Below are positions 36,038 through 44,729 of a DNA stretch of 64,000 bases, piece after piece. The position numbers and the translations under genes were made by a program. Each line of letters starts with the position of its first letter. The first letter of the stretch is position 1. Below the pieces are notes generated by a model that was not told the DNA's origin, did no database searches, and saw only the letters and a program-made list of their open reading frames with translations. The DNA lies in contig NZ_JNYD01000010.1 in the NCBI RefSeq assembly GCF_000717175.1, positions 62,001 to 126,000 on the forward strand, read 5' to 3'. This DNA is from Pseudonocardia autotrophica (GTDB taxonomy: Bacteria > Actinomycetota > Actinomycetes > Mycobacteriales > Pseudonocardiaceae).

Positions 36038-36745
36038 GTGAGGACAGTGCTGAGACTCTGCGGAGCGCTCGCCGCGCTTCTCGCGGCCGCCGGTGTCCTC
36101 GTGGCGGGATGCAGTACCTCCGTGAGCGGCCAGCCCGTCGCCGCCCCGCTCCTGGTGTTGTCGTGGGGACAGTCCCACCGCTTCCCCGACGGCCTGACGG
36201 TCACCGCGACGGCTCCCGTCGAGCGAGGCGGCGGCGCGGACCGGCGCGTCCAGCTGGTGCTCACCCTTCTCAACGACTCGTCGACCGAGCTCTCGGCAGC
36301 TCGGGTGGCGGCGGACAACGCCTCACTCACGAGCGAGCCGGCAGGAGCGGCGGCGGAGGAGGCGGCCACCTCGTCGACCGACGCAGCGGGGCCCCTGCGC
36401 CCGGGCAGGTCCAAACGCATTGTGCTCCGGGCCGAGGTGTCGCGGGAGCCGGTGACCCTCGTCGCGACCTGGCGGCACGGCGTGGAGACGATCACGATCA
36501 CCGGAACCCTGGGGCGTGCCGCGGCTCCCACGACCAGCGCGGTACGACCGACCACCACCCGCACCCCCTCGACGGCCCGTCCCACCACCACCCGCACGCC
36601 CCCGACGACCCGGCCCACGACCACCCGCGTGGTGCCGAACTCCGACCGCACGGACATCGCCGCCTGCGACATGCTCGAGAACGGCCGTGTGTACTGCGAG
36701 GGGCCGGGGGCCGAGGAGACGATGCGCCGCTACAACGGCGGCTGA
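36038..36745 (+). CDS. putative secreted lipoprotein with Thr/Pro-rich hinge
   Basis: This 235-residue protein has a signal peptide LCGALAALLAAAGVLVAGCST with lipobox VAGC. A predicted beta-sandwich follows (QSHRFPDGLTVTATAPVE, RVQLVLTLLNDSSTEL, KRIVLRAEVSREPVTLVATWRHG), resembling DUF4352-like extracellular domains. Then comes a hinge of repeated RPTTTRTP units and a short tail with two Cys. Start is GTG at 36038 (36047 possible). It is divergent from the DUF222 gene. Its ligand and role are unknown. Confidence 0.7.
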   Translation: MRTVLRLCGALAALLAAAGVLVAGCSTSVSGQPVAAPLLVLSWGQSHRFPDGLTVTATAPVERGGGADRRVQLVLTLLNDSSTELSAARVAADNASLTSEPAGAAAEEAATSSTDAAGPLRPGRSKRIVLRAEVSREPVTLVATWRHGVETITITGTLGRAAAPTTSAVRPTTTRTPSTARPTTTRTPPTTRPTTTRVVPNSDRTDIAACDMLENGRVYCEGPGAEETMRRYNGG

Positions 36746-36818
36746 GCAGCCCGGCCCCGACCCCCTCCCGCCCCGACCCGCTCCCTCCCCGACCCCCTCC
36801 CGCTCCGACCTCCGACCC

Positions 36819-37622
36819 TCAGTACCGCTGGTACACCGGAGGTCGCTTCTCCAGGAAGGCGCGGGTGGCCTCGTCCCGGTCCTCGGTGAGGGCGGTGAGG
36901 ATCTGCTGGCGGTTCTCGAACTCGACCGCCCCGACGAAGCTGGGGTTCTCGACCGAGGCCCACATGCCCTGCTTGGTCATCTCCACCGAGAAGGGCGGGT
37001 TGAGCATGATCTCGGCGGCCTCGGCGTAGGCGGCCTCGAGCAGCTCGGCGGGGTCGACGAGGTGGGTGACCAGGCCGATCCGGTAGGCCTCCTCGGCGGA
37101 GCAGCGGCGGCCGGTGAGCATCAGCTCGTGGGCGCGCCCGGTCCCGACGATCCGGGGGAGCAGCCAGGACAGGCCGATGTCGCACGCCGAGAAGCCGGCC
37201 CGGATGAACCCGACGGCGAACAGTGCGGAGGTCGACGCCATGCGGATGTCGCTGGCCAGCGCGAGGGCGAGCCCGCCGCCCGCGGCGGGGCCGTTGATCG
37301 CGGCGATGACCGGCTGGGGGAGCTGGTGCAGCGAGACGGCGAGGTTGGCGATCTGGCGCTGCCGCGTCAGCCCGTCGATCGGGTGCCGCTGCCGGGCGGG
37401 CGGGTGGGGCTCGTCGTCGTAGTGGGCGAGGTCGAGCCCGGCGCAGAACCCGCGACCCGCCCCCGTCAGGATCACCACCCGGCACGACGGGTCGGTGCCG
37501 ATCTCGGCGAAGACGGTCGTGAGCTCGGCGACCGTGCCGGCGTCGAGCGCGTTGAGCTGGTCGGGGCGGTTGAGCGTGAGCTGGACGACGCCCTCCCGCG
37601 GGCGGTCGATCTCCACCGGCAT
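36819..37622 (-). CDS. enoyl-CoA hydratase/isomerase family protein
   Basis: This 267-residue crotonase-fold enzyme shows LNRPDQLNALDAGTVAEL, the oxyanion-hole segment GAGRGFCAGLDLAHY, and INGPAAGGGLALALASDIRMAS with the second backbone NH. GLSWLLPRIVGTGRAHELMLTGRR then precedes the C-terminal helices. The catalytic-Glu region reads SACDIGLSWLL, so isomerase or hydratase activity is uncertain. GAGGAGG precedes the ATG. A TGAACG/AACGTT motif lies 20-42 bp upstream. Confidence 0.87.
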   Translation of the reverse strand: MPVEIDRPREGVVQLTLNRPDQLNALDAGTVAELTTVFAEIGTDPSCRVVILTGAGRGFCAGLDLAHYDDEPHPPARQRHPIDGLTRQRQIANLAVSLHQLPQPVIAAINGPAAGGGLALALASDIRMASTSALFAVGFIRAGFSACDIGLSWLLPRIVGTGRAHELMLTGRRCSAEEAYRIGLVTHLVDPAELLEAAYAEAAEIMLNPPFSVEMTKQGMWASVENPSFVGAVEFENRQQILTALTEDRDEATRAFLEKRPPVYQRY

Positions 37623-37641
37623 TGCGGTCCTCCTCGCGGCC

Positions 37642-37664
37642 TGAACGAACGAACGTTAAACGAC
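37642..37664. promoter_or_regulatory. possible TetR-type operator before enoyl-CoA hydratase
   Basis: TGAACGAACGAACGTTAAACG contains overlapping AACG/CGTT half-sites, e.g. AACGAACGTT. It shares TGAACG with the palindrome at 9022-9037. The symmetry is imperfect, so this is tentative. Confidence 0.35.
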
Positions 37665-37691
37665 CGACCGGGTGCGGAGGAAGAGCGGGCG

Positions 37692-38642
37692 TCAGGGCGT
37701 GGCGTCCCCCACCTGCTCGCCGAGGTGCACCGGCCCGTGCGGGTCGGCGCAGTGGTCGTCGAGCGACTCGTCCTCGCAGTGGTCCACCTGCAGCGTGGTG
37801 TGCGACAGGCCGTGCTCCTCGCGCAGCACGACCTCGATCGCCCGCTGCACGTCGTGGCAGTCGGCCTCGGGCCGGACGAGGACGTGCGCCGAGAGCGCCG
37901 CCTGCCCGGAGGTGATCTCCCAGACGTGCAGGTCGTGGACCTCGGCCACGCCCGCGACCCCGGCGAGCCGGGCACCGAGCGCGTCGGGGTCGACGCCCCG
38001 CGGCGCGGCCTCGAGGAAGATCCGCCCGGACTCGCGCACCAGGCCCCACCCCGCCTTGGCCATCAGCGCGGCGACGACCAGCGCCGCGATCGCGTCGGCC
38101 CGGTCGAACCCGGTGAGCACGACGACGAGCCCGGCGACCGCCGTCGCGACGAACGCGAAGAGGTCGTTCAGGATGTGCTGGAACGCGCCCTCGACGTTGA
38201 GGCTCGAGCGGTCCGCCCGACTGATGCACCACGTCGCGGCCAGGTTGACGACGATCCCGACCAGCGCCGTGACCAGCACGAGCAGGCCCGCCACCTCCGG
38301 CGGCGACAGCAGCCGCTCGATGCCCTCGTACACGAACCACACCGCGAGCAGCAGCAACGTGATGCCGTTGGCCTGCGCCGAGAGGATCTCCGCACGCAGC
38401 AGGCCGTAGGTGTACCCGCCGCGGGCGGGACGGGCCGCGAGCCGGATCGCGACGAGCGCGAGGACGAGGGACGCGGCGTCCGTGAGCATGTGCGCCGAGT
38501 CGGAGATCAGCGCCAGCGAGCCCGCGAGCAGGCCGACGACGAACTCCCCGACCATGAACACGAGGATCAGCGCCAGCGCCAGGCCGAGCCACCGCCGGTC
38601 GGTGCCGACCCCCACGCCGTGCCCGTGCCCGTGGGCTCCCAT
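37692..38642 (-). CDS. cation diffusion facilitator (zinc/cobalt efflux)
   Basis: This 316-residue CDF transporter starts with a His-rich MGAHGHGHGVG segment and has six predicted membrane helices. Site-A residues lie in SLALISDSAHMLTDAASL (helix 2) and in LNVEGAFQHILNDLFAFV (helix 5), with the HxxxD pattern of zinc exporters. The soluble C-terminal domain has VHDLHVWEITSGQAALSAHV. The tail has HCEDESLDDHCADPHGPVH, which adds possible metal ligands. It should export Zn(II) or Co(II) in exchange for protons. ATG at 38642. Confidence 0.9.
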   Translation of the reverse strand: MGAHGHGHGVGVGTDRRWLGLALALILVFMVGEFVVGLLAGSLALISDSAHMLTDAASLVLALVAIRLAARPARGGYTYGLLRAEILSAQANGITLLLLAVWFVYEGIERLLSPPEVAGLLVLVTALVGIVVNLAATWCISRADRSSLNVEGAFQHILNDLFAFVATAVAGLVVVLTGFDRADAIAALVVAALMAKAGWGLVRESGRIFLEAAPRGVDPDALGARLAGVAGVAEVHDLHVWEITSGQAALSAHVLVRPEADCHDVQRAIEVVLREEHGLSHTTLQVDHCEDESLDDHCADPHGPVHLGEQVGDATP

Positions 38643-38688
38643 GCGCGCACGGTAGGACCACGCGGCGCGGCACGGCAACGGGCCGCGG

Positions 38689-41424
38689 TCAGCCCGTGGA
38701 CCGCGGGAAGTGTGCCGCGAGCTCCGAGCGCGACCGCACCCCGAGCTTCGCGTAGGTGCGCGTGAGGTGGAACTGGACCGTCTTGACCGACAGCAGCATC
38801 TCGGCGGCGACCTCCTTGTTGGTCATACCGCCCGCCACCAGGCCCGCGACCGTCCGCTCCTGCTCGGTGAGGGCGTCGAGGTCGTTGTCGTGCAGGCGGG
38901 AGCCGGGCCGGCCGGTCTTGAGCTCCCGGTCGCAGCGCTCCATGTAGACCCGCGCGCCGAGGGCGGCGAACCGCTGCCGGGCGGTCGCGAGGACCGTGGC
39001 CGCGTCCCGCCGCCGGCCCGCCCGGCGCAGGATCATGCCGTGCGCGAAGTCGACGCGTGCCTTCTCGTAGGGCAGCGGCAGGCCCTCGAGCCGGGCCCGG
39101 GCCGCCACGAACGCCTCCTCCGCGGCGGCGGTGTCGCCGCGCGCGCCGAGGAGCCGGCCGCGGACGTAGCCGAGCCGGGCGGCCGCGGACCGGTGCCCAC
39201 GCCGTCGGACGAGCTCCTCGAGCGGACGCAGGAACTCGTCCGCCTCGCCGAGCCGGTCGGTCACGACGAGGGCGTTGGCGTACAGGTCGTGCCAGGCCCA
39301 GAAGCCGGGTTCGTCGAGCCCGCCCCGCGGCGTCCGGGTGGCGAGCGGGGCGAGGTGCCGGACGACGGCGTCGTAGTCCGAGGCGGCCTCCGCCACGTGC
39401 GCGCGGGCCAGCAGGGCCGGCACCGTCATGACGAGGTAGTCGTGCTCGGCGGCCGTGCCGAGCTCGACGTGCCGGGCGGCCTCCTCGGCGTCGCCGCGCA
39501 GGGCGTGGACCTGCGCGCCCGTCCAGTGCACCAGCGGCCGGAGGAGCTCCAGGTCCGTGGCGCCGAGCAGCAGCCGGGCCTGGTCGACGTTCTGCAGCGC
39601 GCCGGACCAGTCGCCGAGCGCGAACCGGGTGCGCGCCAACCAGCACAGCGCCCACAGCAGGATGCGGTTCGACCCGCCCTGCCCCACGCCCGCGACGGCG
39701 TACTCCAGCTCGCGCCGCGCCGCCTCCGGCTCGTCCTGCGCCAGGAGCAGCCAGCCCAGGCCCATCCGCGCCCGCTGGTGCTGCGGGCCGGCCGGGCTCT
39801 CCCGGGTCGCCGCGCGGTAGGCCGTGAACGCCTCCTCGATCTCGCCCTGCGCGGCGTACCCGAGCCCCACGATCGCGCGCGTCTCCACCGCCGCCGGCGA
39901 GCCCGGGTCCGCGTGCTCGATCGCCCGCCCGGCCCACCGGACCAGCTGCGCGCCGTCCCAGTCGGCGAGGGCGTGGAGCACCTGCCGCTGGCAGATCCGC
40001 GCCGCGGTGGCCCGGTCGGTGCCGCGGCTGCGCCAGGCGCCGTCGAGGTAGGAGGTGGCCTCGGCGCGGCGGCCGCGCTGGATGGCGACGTAGGCCAGGA
40101 CGGCGTCGCGCCGGGCGCCGGGCGGCAGGGCCTCGACGTCGGACAACGCGTCGACCGCCTGCCCCAGCAGCCCGGCCCCGGCGAGGGCGTCGACGGCCTG
40201 GAGCAGCCGGTCCTCCCGGTCGGCGCGGCTCGGGCTGATCCGGCTGGCGTCGATGAGCGCCCCGGCGACGACCGCCCACGCGCCCTCGTCCGCCTTGCGG
40301 CGGGCCAGGTCGAGCAGCTCGTCGGCCAGGGCGGCGTCGGGCAGCGGGGTGGCCTCGACCCGGTGCCGGAGCCGCTCGGTCTCGTCCCGGACGACGGCGG
40401 CGGCGCGCTGGTGCAGGTCGTGCCGGCGGGCAGGGGCGAGCGTGGCGTGCACGGCGCCGCGCACGAAGCGCCCGGGGAAGGTCAGCGTGTCCAGCCCGTG
40501 CCCCGCGGCGGGGGAGAGGAGACCGGCGGCGAAGGCCTCGTCGAGCGCGGCGATGGGGTCCGCGATGCCGCCGAGCTCGGCGGCCTCGGCGAGGATCGGG
40601 GTGTTGCCGAGGACGGCCGCGGCCTCGACGAGCGCGCGCGCCGACGGCGACGCGGCGTCGAGGGCGGCCTCGACCCGCTGCTGCACGGAGGTGGGTGCGG
40701 GCAGTCGCGTCTGCCAGTCCGACCACCGCATCGGCGGGCTGTCGCGCAGGATCTCCAGCAGGTACCGGGCGACCCCGCCGGTGTGCTCGCGCAGCCGGCG
40801 GGCCACCGGGATCGGCAGGTCGATGCCCGCGGCGCGGGCGGCCAGCAGCCGGGTCTGCTCGGAGGTCAGGGGCGCCACCCGGATCCGCCGGCCGGGCAGC
40901 CGGTCGAGGACGTCCCGGGTGTCCGGGTGGGCCGGGGTGTCCGGGCCGGTCCGGGCGGCGAGCACGACCAGCAGGCGGCCCTCGGCCATCCGGACGACCG
41001 CCGACGCGACCGCCTGCAGCGAGGCCGGGTCGGCGGCGTGCGCGTCGTCGATCAGCACCGCGAGCGGGTCCTCCGCGGCGCGGGCCCGCCAGCACGCGGC
41101 CAGGGCCTCGCCCCAGGCGCCGGGGTCGACGGGCCCCTCGGACGGGAGCCCACCCAGCCGCCTGACCAGCGCGCCCGGCCGCCCCGACTCCCACGCCAGG
41201 CCCTCGGCCTGCACGGTCGCGAGGGCGGGCCGGCGGGCGAGGAAGCGCCGCAGCAGCGTCGTCTTCCCGACCCCGGGCACGCCCTCCAGCACGACGACGA
41301 CGGGGGTGCCGGCGACGGCGTCGGCCAACGCCGCCTCGAGCCGGGCGGACTCCGCCTCCTGCCCGACGACGTGCGCCGGCTCCCCGCCGTCCCCGCCGGC
41401 GCCGTCGCCGACCCGCCTGCTCAT
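38689..41424 (-). CDS. LAL-type (large ATP-binding) LuxR regulator, BenR-like by context
   Basis: This 911-residue regulator has an N-terminal STAND/AAA ATPase with Walker A EGVPGVGKTTLLRR (48-60) and LAVLIDDAHAADP (Walker B). Long helical TPR-like repeats follow, then a C-terminal LuxR helix-turn-helix LTEQERTVAGLVAGGMTNKEVAAEMLLSVKTVQFHLTRTYAKLGVRSRSEL. It starts only 21 bp after the BenC-FCD-BenD stop on the same strand, so it may be co-transcribed with the ben operon. In Corynebacterium glutamicum a LuxR-type BenR activates ben genes. That comparison is from memory and the assignment is inferred. Confidence 0.85.
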   Translation of the reverse strand: MSRRVGDGAGGDGGEPAHVVGQEAESARLEAALADAVAGTPVVVVLEGVPGVGKTTLLRRFLARRPALATVQAEGLAWESGRPGALVRRLGGLPSEGPVDPGAWGEALAACWRARAAEDPLAVLIDDAHAADPASLQAVASAVVRMAEGRLLVVLAARTGPDTPAHPDTRDVLDRLPGRRIRVAPLTSEQTRLLAARAAGIDLPIPVARRLREHTGGVARYLLEILRDSPPMRWSDWQTRLPAPTSVQQRVEAALDAASPSARALVEAAAVLGNTPILAEAAELGGIADPIAALDEAFAAGLLSPAAGHGLDTLTFPGRFVRGAVHATLAPARRHDLHQRAAAVVRDETERLRHRVEATPLPDAALADELLDLARRKADEGAWAVVAGALIDASRISPSRADREDRLLQAVDALAGAGLLGQAVDALSDVEALPPGARRDAVLAYVAIQRGRRAEATSYLDGAWRSRGTDRATAARICQRQVLHALADWDGAQLVRWAGRAIEHADPGSPAAVETRAIVGLGYAAQGEIEEAFTAYRAATRESPAGPQHQRARMGLGWLLLAQDEPEAARRELEYAVAGVGQGGSNRILLWALCWLARTRFALGDWSGALQNVDQARLLLGATDLELLRPLVHWTGAQVHALRGDAEEAARHVELGTAAEHDYLVMTVPALLARAHVAEAASDYDAVVRHLAPLATRTPRGGLDEPGFWAWHDLYANALVVTDRLGEADEFLRPLEELVRRRGHRSAAARLGYVRGRLLGARGDTAAAEEAFVAARARLEGLPLPYEKARVDFAHGMILRRAGRRRDAATVLATARQRFAALGARVYMERCDRELKTGRPGSRLHDNDLDALTEQERTVAGLVAGGMTNKEVAAEMLLSVKTVQFHLTRTYAKLGVRSRSELAAHFPRSTG

Positions 41425-41445
41425 GCCGTCACCGTAGAAGGCGGC

Positions 41446-44196
41446 TCACCCCAGGTCGCCGCCGGCGACCGGCAGCACGGACCCGGTGATGTACGACGCC
41501 TCGTCCGACGCCAGGAACAGGATGGCCGCAGCCTGCTCGTCGAGCGTGCCGTACCGGCCCAGGAACGACGACCCGAGCGTCTGGTCGACGTGCGCCTGGA
41601 ACCAGGCCCTCTCCTGCTCCGACCGGGCCTCCGGGGTGCCCCGGGAGATCCGCCGCGGCGGCGCCTCCGTGCCGCCCGGCGCGGTCGCGACCACCCGGAC
41701 GCCCCTGTCGGCGTACTCGAACGCGAGCGACGCCGTGAGCGCGTTGATGCCGCCCTTGGCCGCCGAGTAGGGGATCCGGTGGACGCCCCGGGTGGCCGCC
41801 GACGAGACGTTGACGATCACCCCGCCGCGACGTTGCACCATCGCCGGCAGCACCGCGCGGCAGCAGTACAGCGTCGGCATCAGCGAGCGGGTGATCTCGG
41901 CGTCGATCTCAGCAGGGCCGAACTCCGTGAAGGGCTTGAAGTTGATCGCCCCGCCCACGTTGTTGACCAGCACGTCCACATGGCCCTGCCAGGTGACCGC
42001 CTCGCGGATCGCCGCCTCGGCACCCGCGTACCCCTCGAGGTCCGCCTCGATCGCCAGGGCCTTCGCGCCGTCGGCGAGCAGGCCCTCGGCGACCTCGTGC
42101 ACCAGGGGGGACCGGTCGACCAGCACCAGCTGTCCGCCCTCGGCCGCGGCGCGCTCGGCGACCGCCCGGCCGATGCCCTGCGCGGCCCCGGTGACCACGA
42201 CGACCTTGCGGTCGAAGCGGCCCGGCGTCACGAACCGAGGACGACGGGCGGCGGCGTTGTCGGCCATGGCCCGCCGCGTCGTCTCCTTGGACCGGTCGGC
42301 GTGCTCGCCGATCAGCCGGCGGGCGCGCTCGCGGTCCCCGGCCCCGATCGCGTCGACGATGTCGAGGTGGTCCTGGGTGCAGCGCGGGTGGCACCAGGTG
42401 GCGGTGCGCAACGACTGCTCCATGTGCCCCTTGACGCCGAGCGCGGTGTAGGCCTGGGAGAGGTGCTCGTTGCCGGTGAGCGTGAACAGGTAGTCGTGGA
42501 AGGCCGCGTTGGCCTCGGTGTAGCCGGCGGCGTCGACGAAGCGGTCGTCGTCGACGTACGGGAGCGTGGCCTCGGCCAGCAGCCGGTACCCGGTGACCTG
42601 CTGCGAGGTCAGCCGCCCGACGACGAGCTCGAGCGCGCCGAGCTCCAGGGCGCGGCGGGCGTCGAAGATCGCGTCGGACTCGTGGACGGACGGGTGCTCC
42701 TCGCCGATCTCGTACCCGCCCTCGCCGACCGCTCCGGGCGGGAGGGACGCGGGAACCGGGGCGGGCTCGTGGAGCGGCGCGAGGTCCGTGGCCGGGAAGA
42801 TCTCCTGCCCCGTCATCCCGCGGTCCCCGGCGACGACGAGCGCCTCGTCGGCGTCGAGCGGGCCGGCGTCGCCCTCGGGCAGCCCGGTGGGGAACAGCTC
42901 CTGCCCGCAGATCCCGCGGGCGTGGTCGGCCGACACCTTCGGGCTCGCGACGAGCGGTTCGAGCTCGAGCGCCGGAACCAGCTCCTGCCCGACGACGCCG
43001 CGGCCCTCGTGGCCGAGCAGGATCAGCCCGTCGCCGTCCTCGACCGGGGTGAGGACGGCGACCGTGGCCTGCTCCGTGCCCTCCTCGGTCACCTCGCCGA
43101 TCCCGGTGTCCTCGGCCGGCTGCTCGGCAGCGGCCTCGGGGACGCGCGCCTCGGTGTCCTTCGCCGCCGCGGCCAGGGCGAACTTCTCGTAGTAGAACCC
43201 GCCGGGCGTGATGCCCTGGTTCGAGAAGTGACCCCGCACCGCGTCGACCATCGCCGGCGGCCCGCACAGGTAGACGGCGGCGGCGCCGTCGTGCAGGTGC
43301 TCCGGCTCGATCAGCGCGGTGACGTAGCCCTGGTTCTTCGCCGTGGTGTTCCTGTCCGCGACGCAGTAGTCCCAGGTCAGGTTCGGGATCGACGAGGCGA
43401 GCGCCTCGATCGTGTCCACCTCGACGACGTCGTCGTCCGTGGTGGCGCCGTAGAGCAGGTGCATCGGCCGCTCGCTGCCGAGGGCGTCGAGGGTGCGCAG
43501 GATGGACAGGATCGGCGCGAGCCCGGTCCCGCCGGCGAGCAGCAGCAGCGGCGCGTCGGACCCGCTGCCGGGAGAGGTGTCCCGGAGGAAGAAGCTGCCG
43601 TGCGGGCCGGTGAAGGAGATGTCGTCGCCGACCTGCGCCCGCTCGTCCAGGTAGGTCGACATGACCCCGCCGTCGGTGAGCTTGACCAGGAAGGTCAGCG
43701 CGTCCTGGTCCGGGCCGTTGCTGAACGAGTACGAGCGCGACTCGTTCGTGCCCGGCACGGCGATGTTCACGTACTGCCCGGGCAGGAAGGCGAGCTCGTC
43801 CCGGTCGGTGATCTCGATGGTCACCGCGACGGTGGTCGGCGAGAGCCGGTCCAGCGCGGTGACCGTGCCGCGGTGGGTCGCGGCACTGGTCTTCGCGACG
43901 GCCGAGGTCGACGCGATCTGCAGGACGAGGTCCGTCCTCGGTTTCATCTGGCAGGTGAGGACATAGCCCTCGGCCTCCTCGTCCGGGGACAGGGCGTCCT
44001 CCAGGAAGCTGCCCTTGTCGAACTCGCCGGACTCGCAGACCGCCTTGCAGGTGCCGCAGACCCCGTCGCGACAGTCCATCGGGATGTTGATGCGGGCCCG
44101 GTAGGAGGCGTCGGTGACGGTCTGGTCCTCCGCGCAGGTGATGAAGCGGGTGACGCCGTCCTCGAAGGAGAGCGCCACGCTGTGTGCGGCGGTCAT
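41446..44196 (-). CDS. benC: BenC-FCD-BenD fusion: benzoate dioxygenase reductase, regulator-type sensor domain and cis-diol dehydrogenase
   Basis: One unbroken 916-codon frame. Residues 1-95 are a 2Fe-2S ferredoxin (C42, C47, C50, C82). Residues 105-340 are the FAD/NAD reductase (RSYS 154-157, GGTGLAP 222-228, YLCGPPAMV), which passes electrons to BenAB. Residues 390-480 hold three RG-x-x-GQE-x-x-P repeats. Residues 505-640 are a GntR-type FCD sensor domain without helix-turn-helix, keeping its metal His residues (AFHDYLF, QDHLDIV, GEHADRS). Residues 660-916 are an SDR with TGAAQGIG and YSAAKGG, as in BenD, which oxidises the benzoate cis-diol to catechol. An internal ATG at 42267 could also yield BenD alone. 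Follows benB by 11 bp. Confidence 0.88.
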   Translation of the reverse strand: MTAAHSVALSFEDGVTRFITCAEDQTVTDASYRARINIPMDCRDGVCGTCKAVCESGEFDKGSFLEDALSPDEEAEGYVLTCQMKPRTDLVLQIASTSAVAKTSAATHRGTVTALDRLSPTTVAVTIEITDRDELAFLPGQYVNIAVPGTNESRSYSFSNGPDQDALTFLVKLTDGGVMSTYLDERAQVGDDISFTGPHGSFFLRDTSPGSGSDAPLLLLAGGTGLAPILSILRTLDALGSERPMHLLYGATTDDDVVEVDTIEALASSIPNLTWDYCVADRNTTAKNQGYVTALIEPEHLHDGAAAVYLCGPPAMVDAVRGHFSNQGITPGGFYYEKFALAAAAKDTEARVPEAAAEQPAEDTGIGEVTEEGTEQATVAVLTPVEDGDGLILLGHEGRGVVGQELVPALELEPLVASPKVSADHARGICGQELFPTGLPEGDAGPLDADEALVVAGDRGMTGQEIFPATDLAPLHEPAPVPASLPPGAVGEGGYEIGEEHPSVHESDAIFDARRALELGALELVVGRLTSQQVTGYRLLAEATLPYVDDDRFVDAAGYTEANAAFHDYLFTLTGNEHLSQAYTALGVKGHMEQSLRTATWCHPRCTQDHLDIVDAIGAGDRERARRLIGEHADRSKETTRRAMADNAAARRPRFVTPGRFDRKVVVVTGAAQGIGRAVAERAAAEGGQLVLVDRSPLVHEVAEGLLADGAKALAIEADLEGYAGAEAAIREAVTWQGHVDVLVNNVGGAINFKPFTEFGPAEIDAEITRSLMPTLYCCRAVLPAMVQRRGGVIVNVSSAATRGVHRIPYSAAKGGINALTASLAFEYADRGVRVVATAPGGTEAPPRRISRGTPEARSEQERAWFQAHVDQTLGSSFLGRYGTLDEQAAAILFLASDEASYITGSVLPVAGGDLG

Positions 44197-44207
44197 GGCG
44201 CCTCCGT

Positions 44208-44729
44208 TCAGAAGTGGTAGACGTCGACGACGTGGTGGATGTAGTCGTTCTTCAGCACCACGGTCTTGCGGCGGATCAGCGGCGCGTCGCCGGAGAAGTC
44301 GATCGTGTAGAACGACGTGCCGTAGTACGGGTCCACCGTCTTGTACCGGAAGTACATGGTGTGCCAGTTGAAGCGCACGTCCACCAGGTCGCCGCGGCGT
44401 TCGATCACCTCGACGTTGGTGATGTTGTGGCTGGTCCGCGGCTCGGGCAGCGAGGTGGCGCTGGAGCGCTCGGTGCGGATCCGGAAGACCCGGTCCTCGA
44501 GGCCGCCCTTGTTGTCGTAGTAGACCAGCGAGATGTCGCGCTGCGGGTCCTCGGTCAGCTTGTCGTCGTCGCCCCAGGAGGGCATCCAGTAGACGACGTC
44601 GTCGGCGTAGCACTCGAGCCACTTCTCGAACTCGCGGTCGTCGAGGTGGCGTGCCTCGCGGTAGAGGAACTGCTCGATCATGTTCTGGGTGATCACGCGG
44701 GGCTCCGTCACGATCTCGGCCGTGGTCAT
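44208..44729 (-). CDS. benB: benzoate 1,2-dioxygenase small (beta) subunit
   Basis: A 173-residue structural subunit of the ring-hydroxylating oxygenase. Seen: [60 protein letters not shown] and a C-terminus ending [14 protein letters not shown], all typical of the BenB/XylY cone-shaped fold. It pairs with BenA to form the hexameric oxygenase. AAGGAGGAGG lies upstream, and the ATG overlaps the benA stop as ATGA, so translation is coupled. Confidence 0.95.
   Translation of the reverse strand: MTTAEIVTEPRVITQNMIEQFLYREARHLDDREFEKWLECYADDVVYWMPSWGDDDKLTEDPQRDISLVYYDNKGGLEDRVFRIRTERSSATSLPEPRTSHNITNVEVIERRGDLVDVRFNWHTMYFRYKTVDPYYGTSFYTIDFSGDAPLIRRKTVVLKNDYIHHVVDVYHF

Noticed and set aside
42267..42267. 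Separate benD gene starting at the internal ATG
   Set aside because: The upstream FCD frame enters without stop or gap and no Shine-Dalgarno sequence is evident, so the fusion is the simpler reading. Internal initiation is kept as a possibility.
38710..44220. 1836-codon plus-strand frame across the LAL regulator and ben genes
   Set aside because: Antisense shadow of well-recognised minus-strand genes, created by third-position GC bias.
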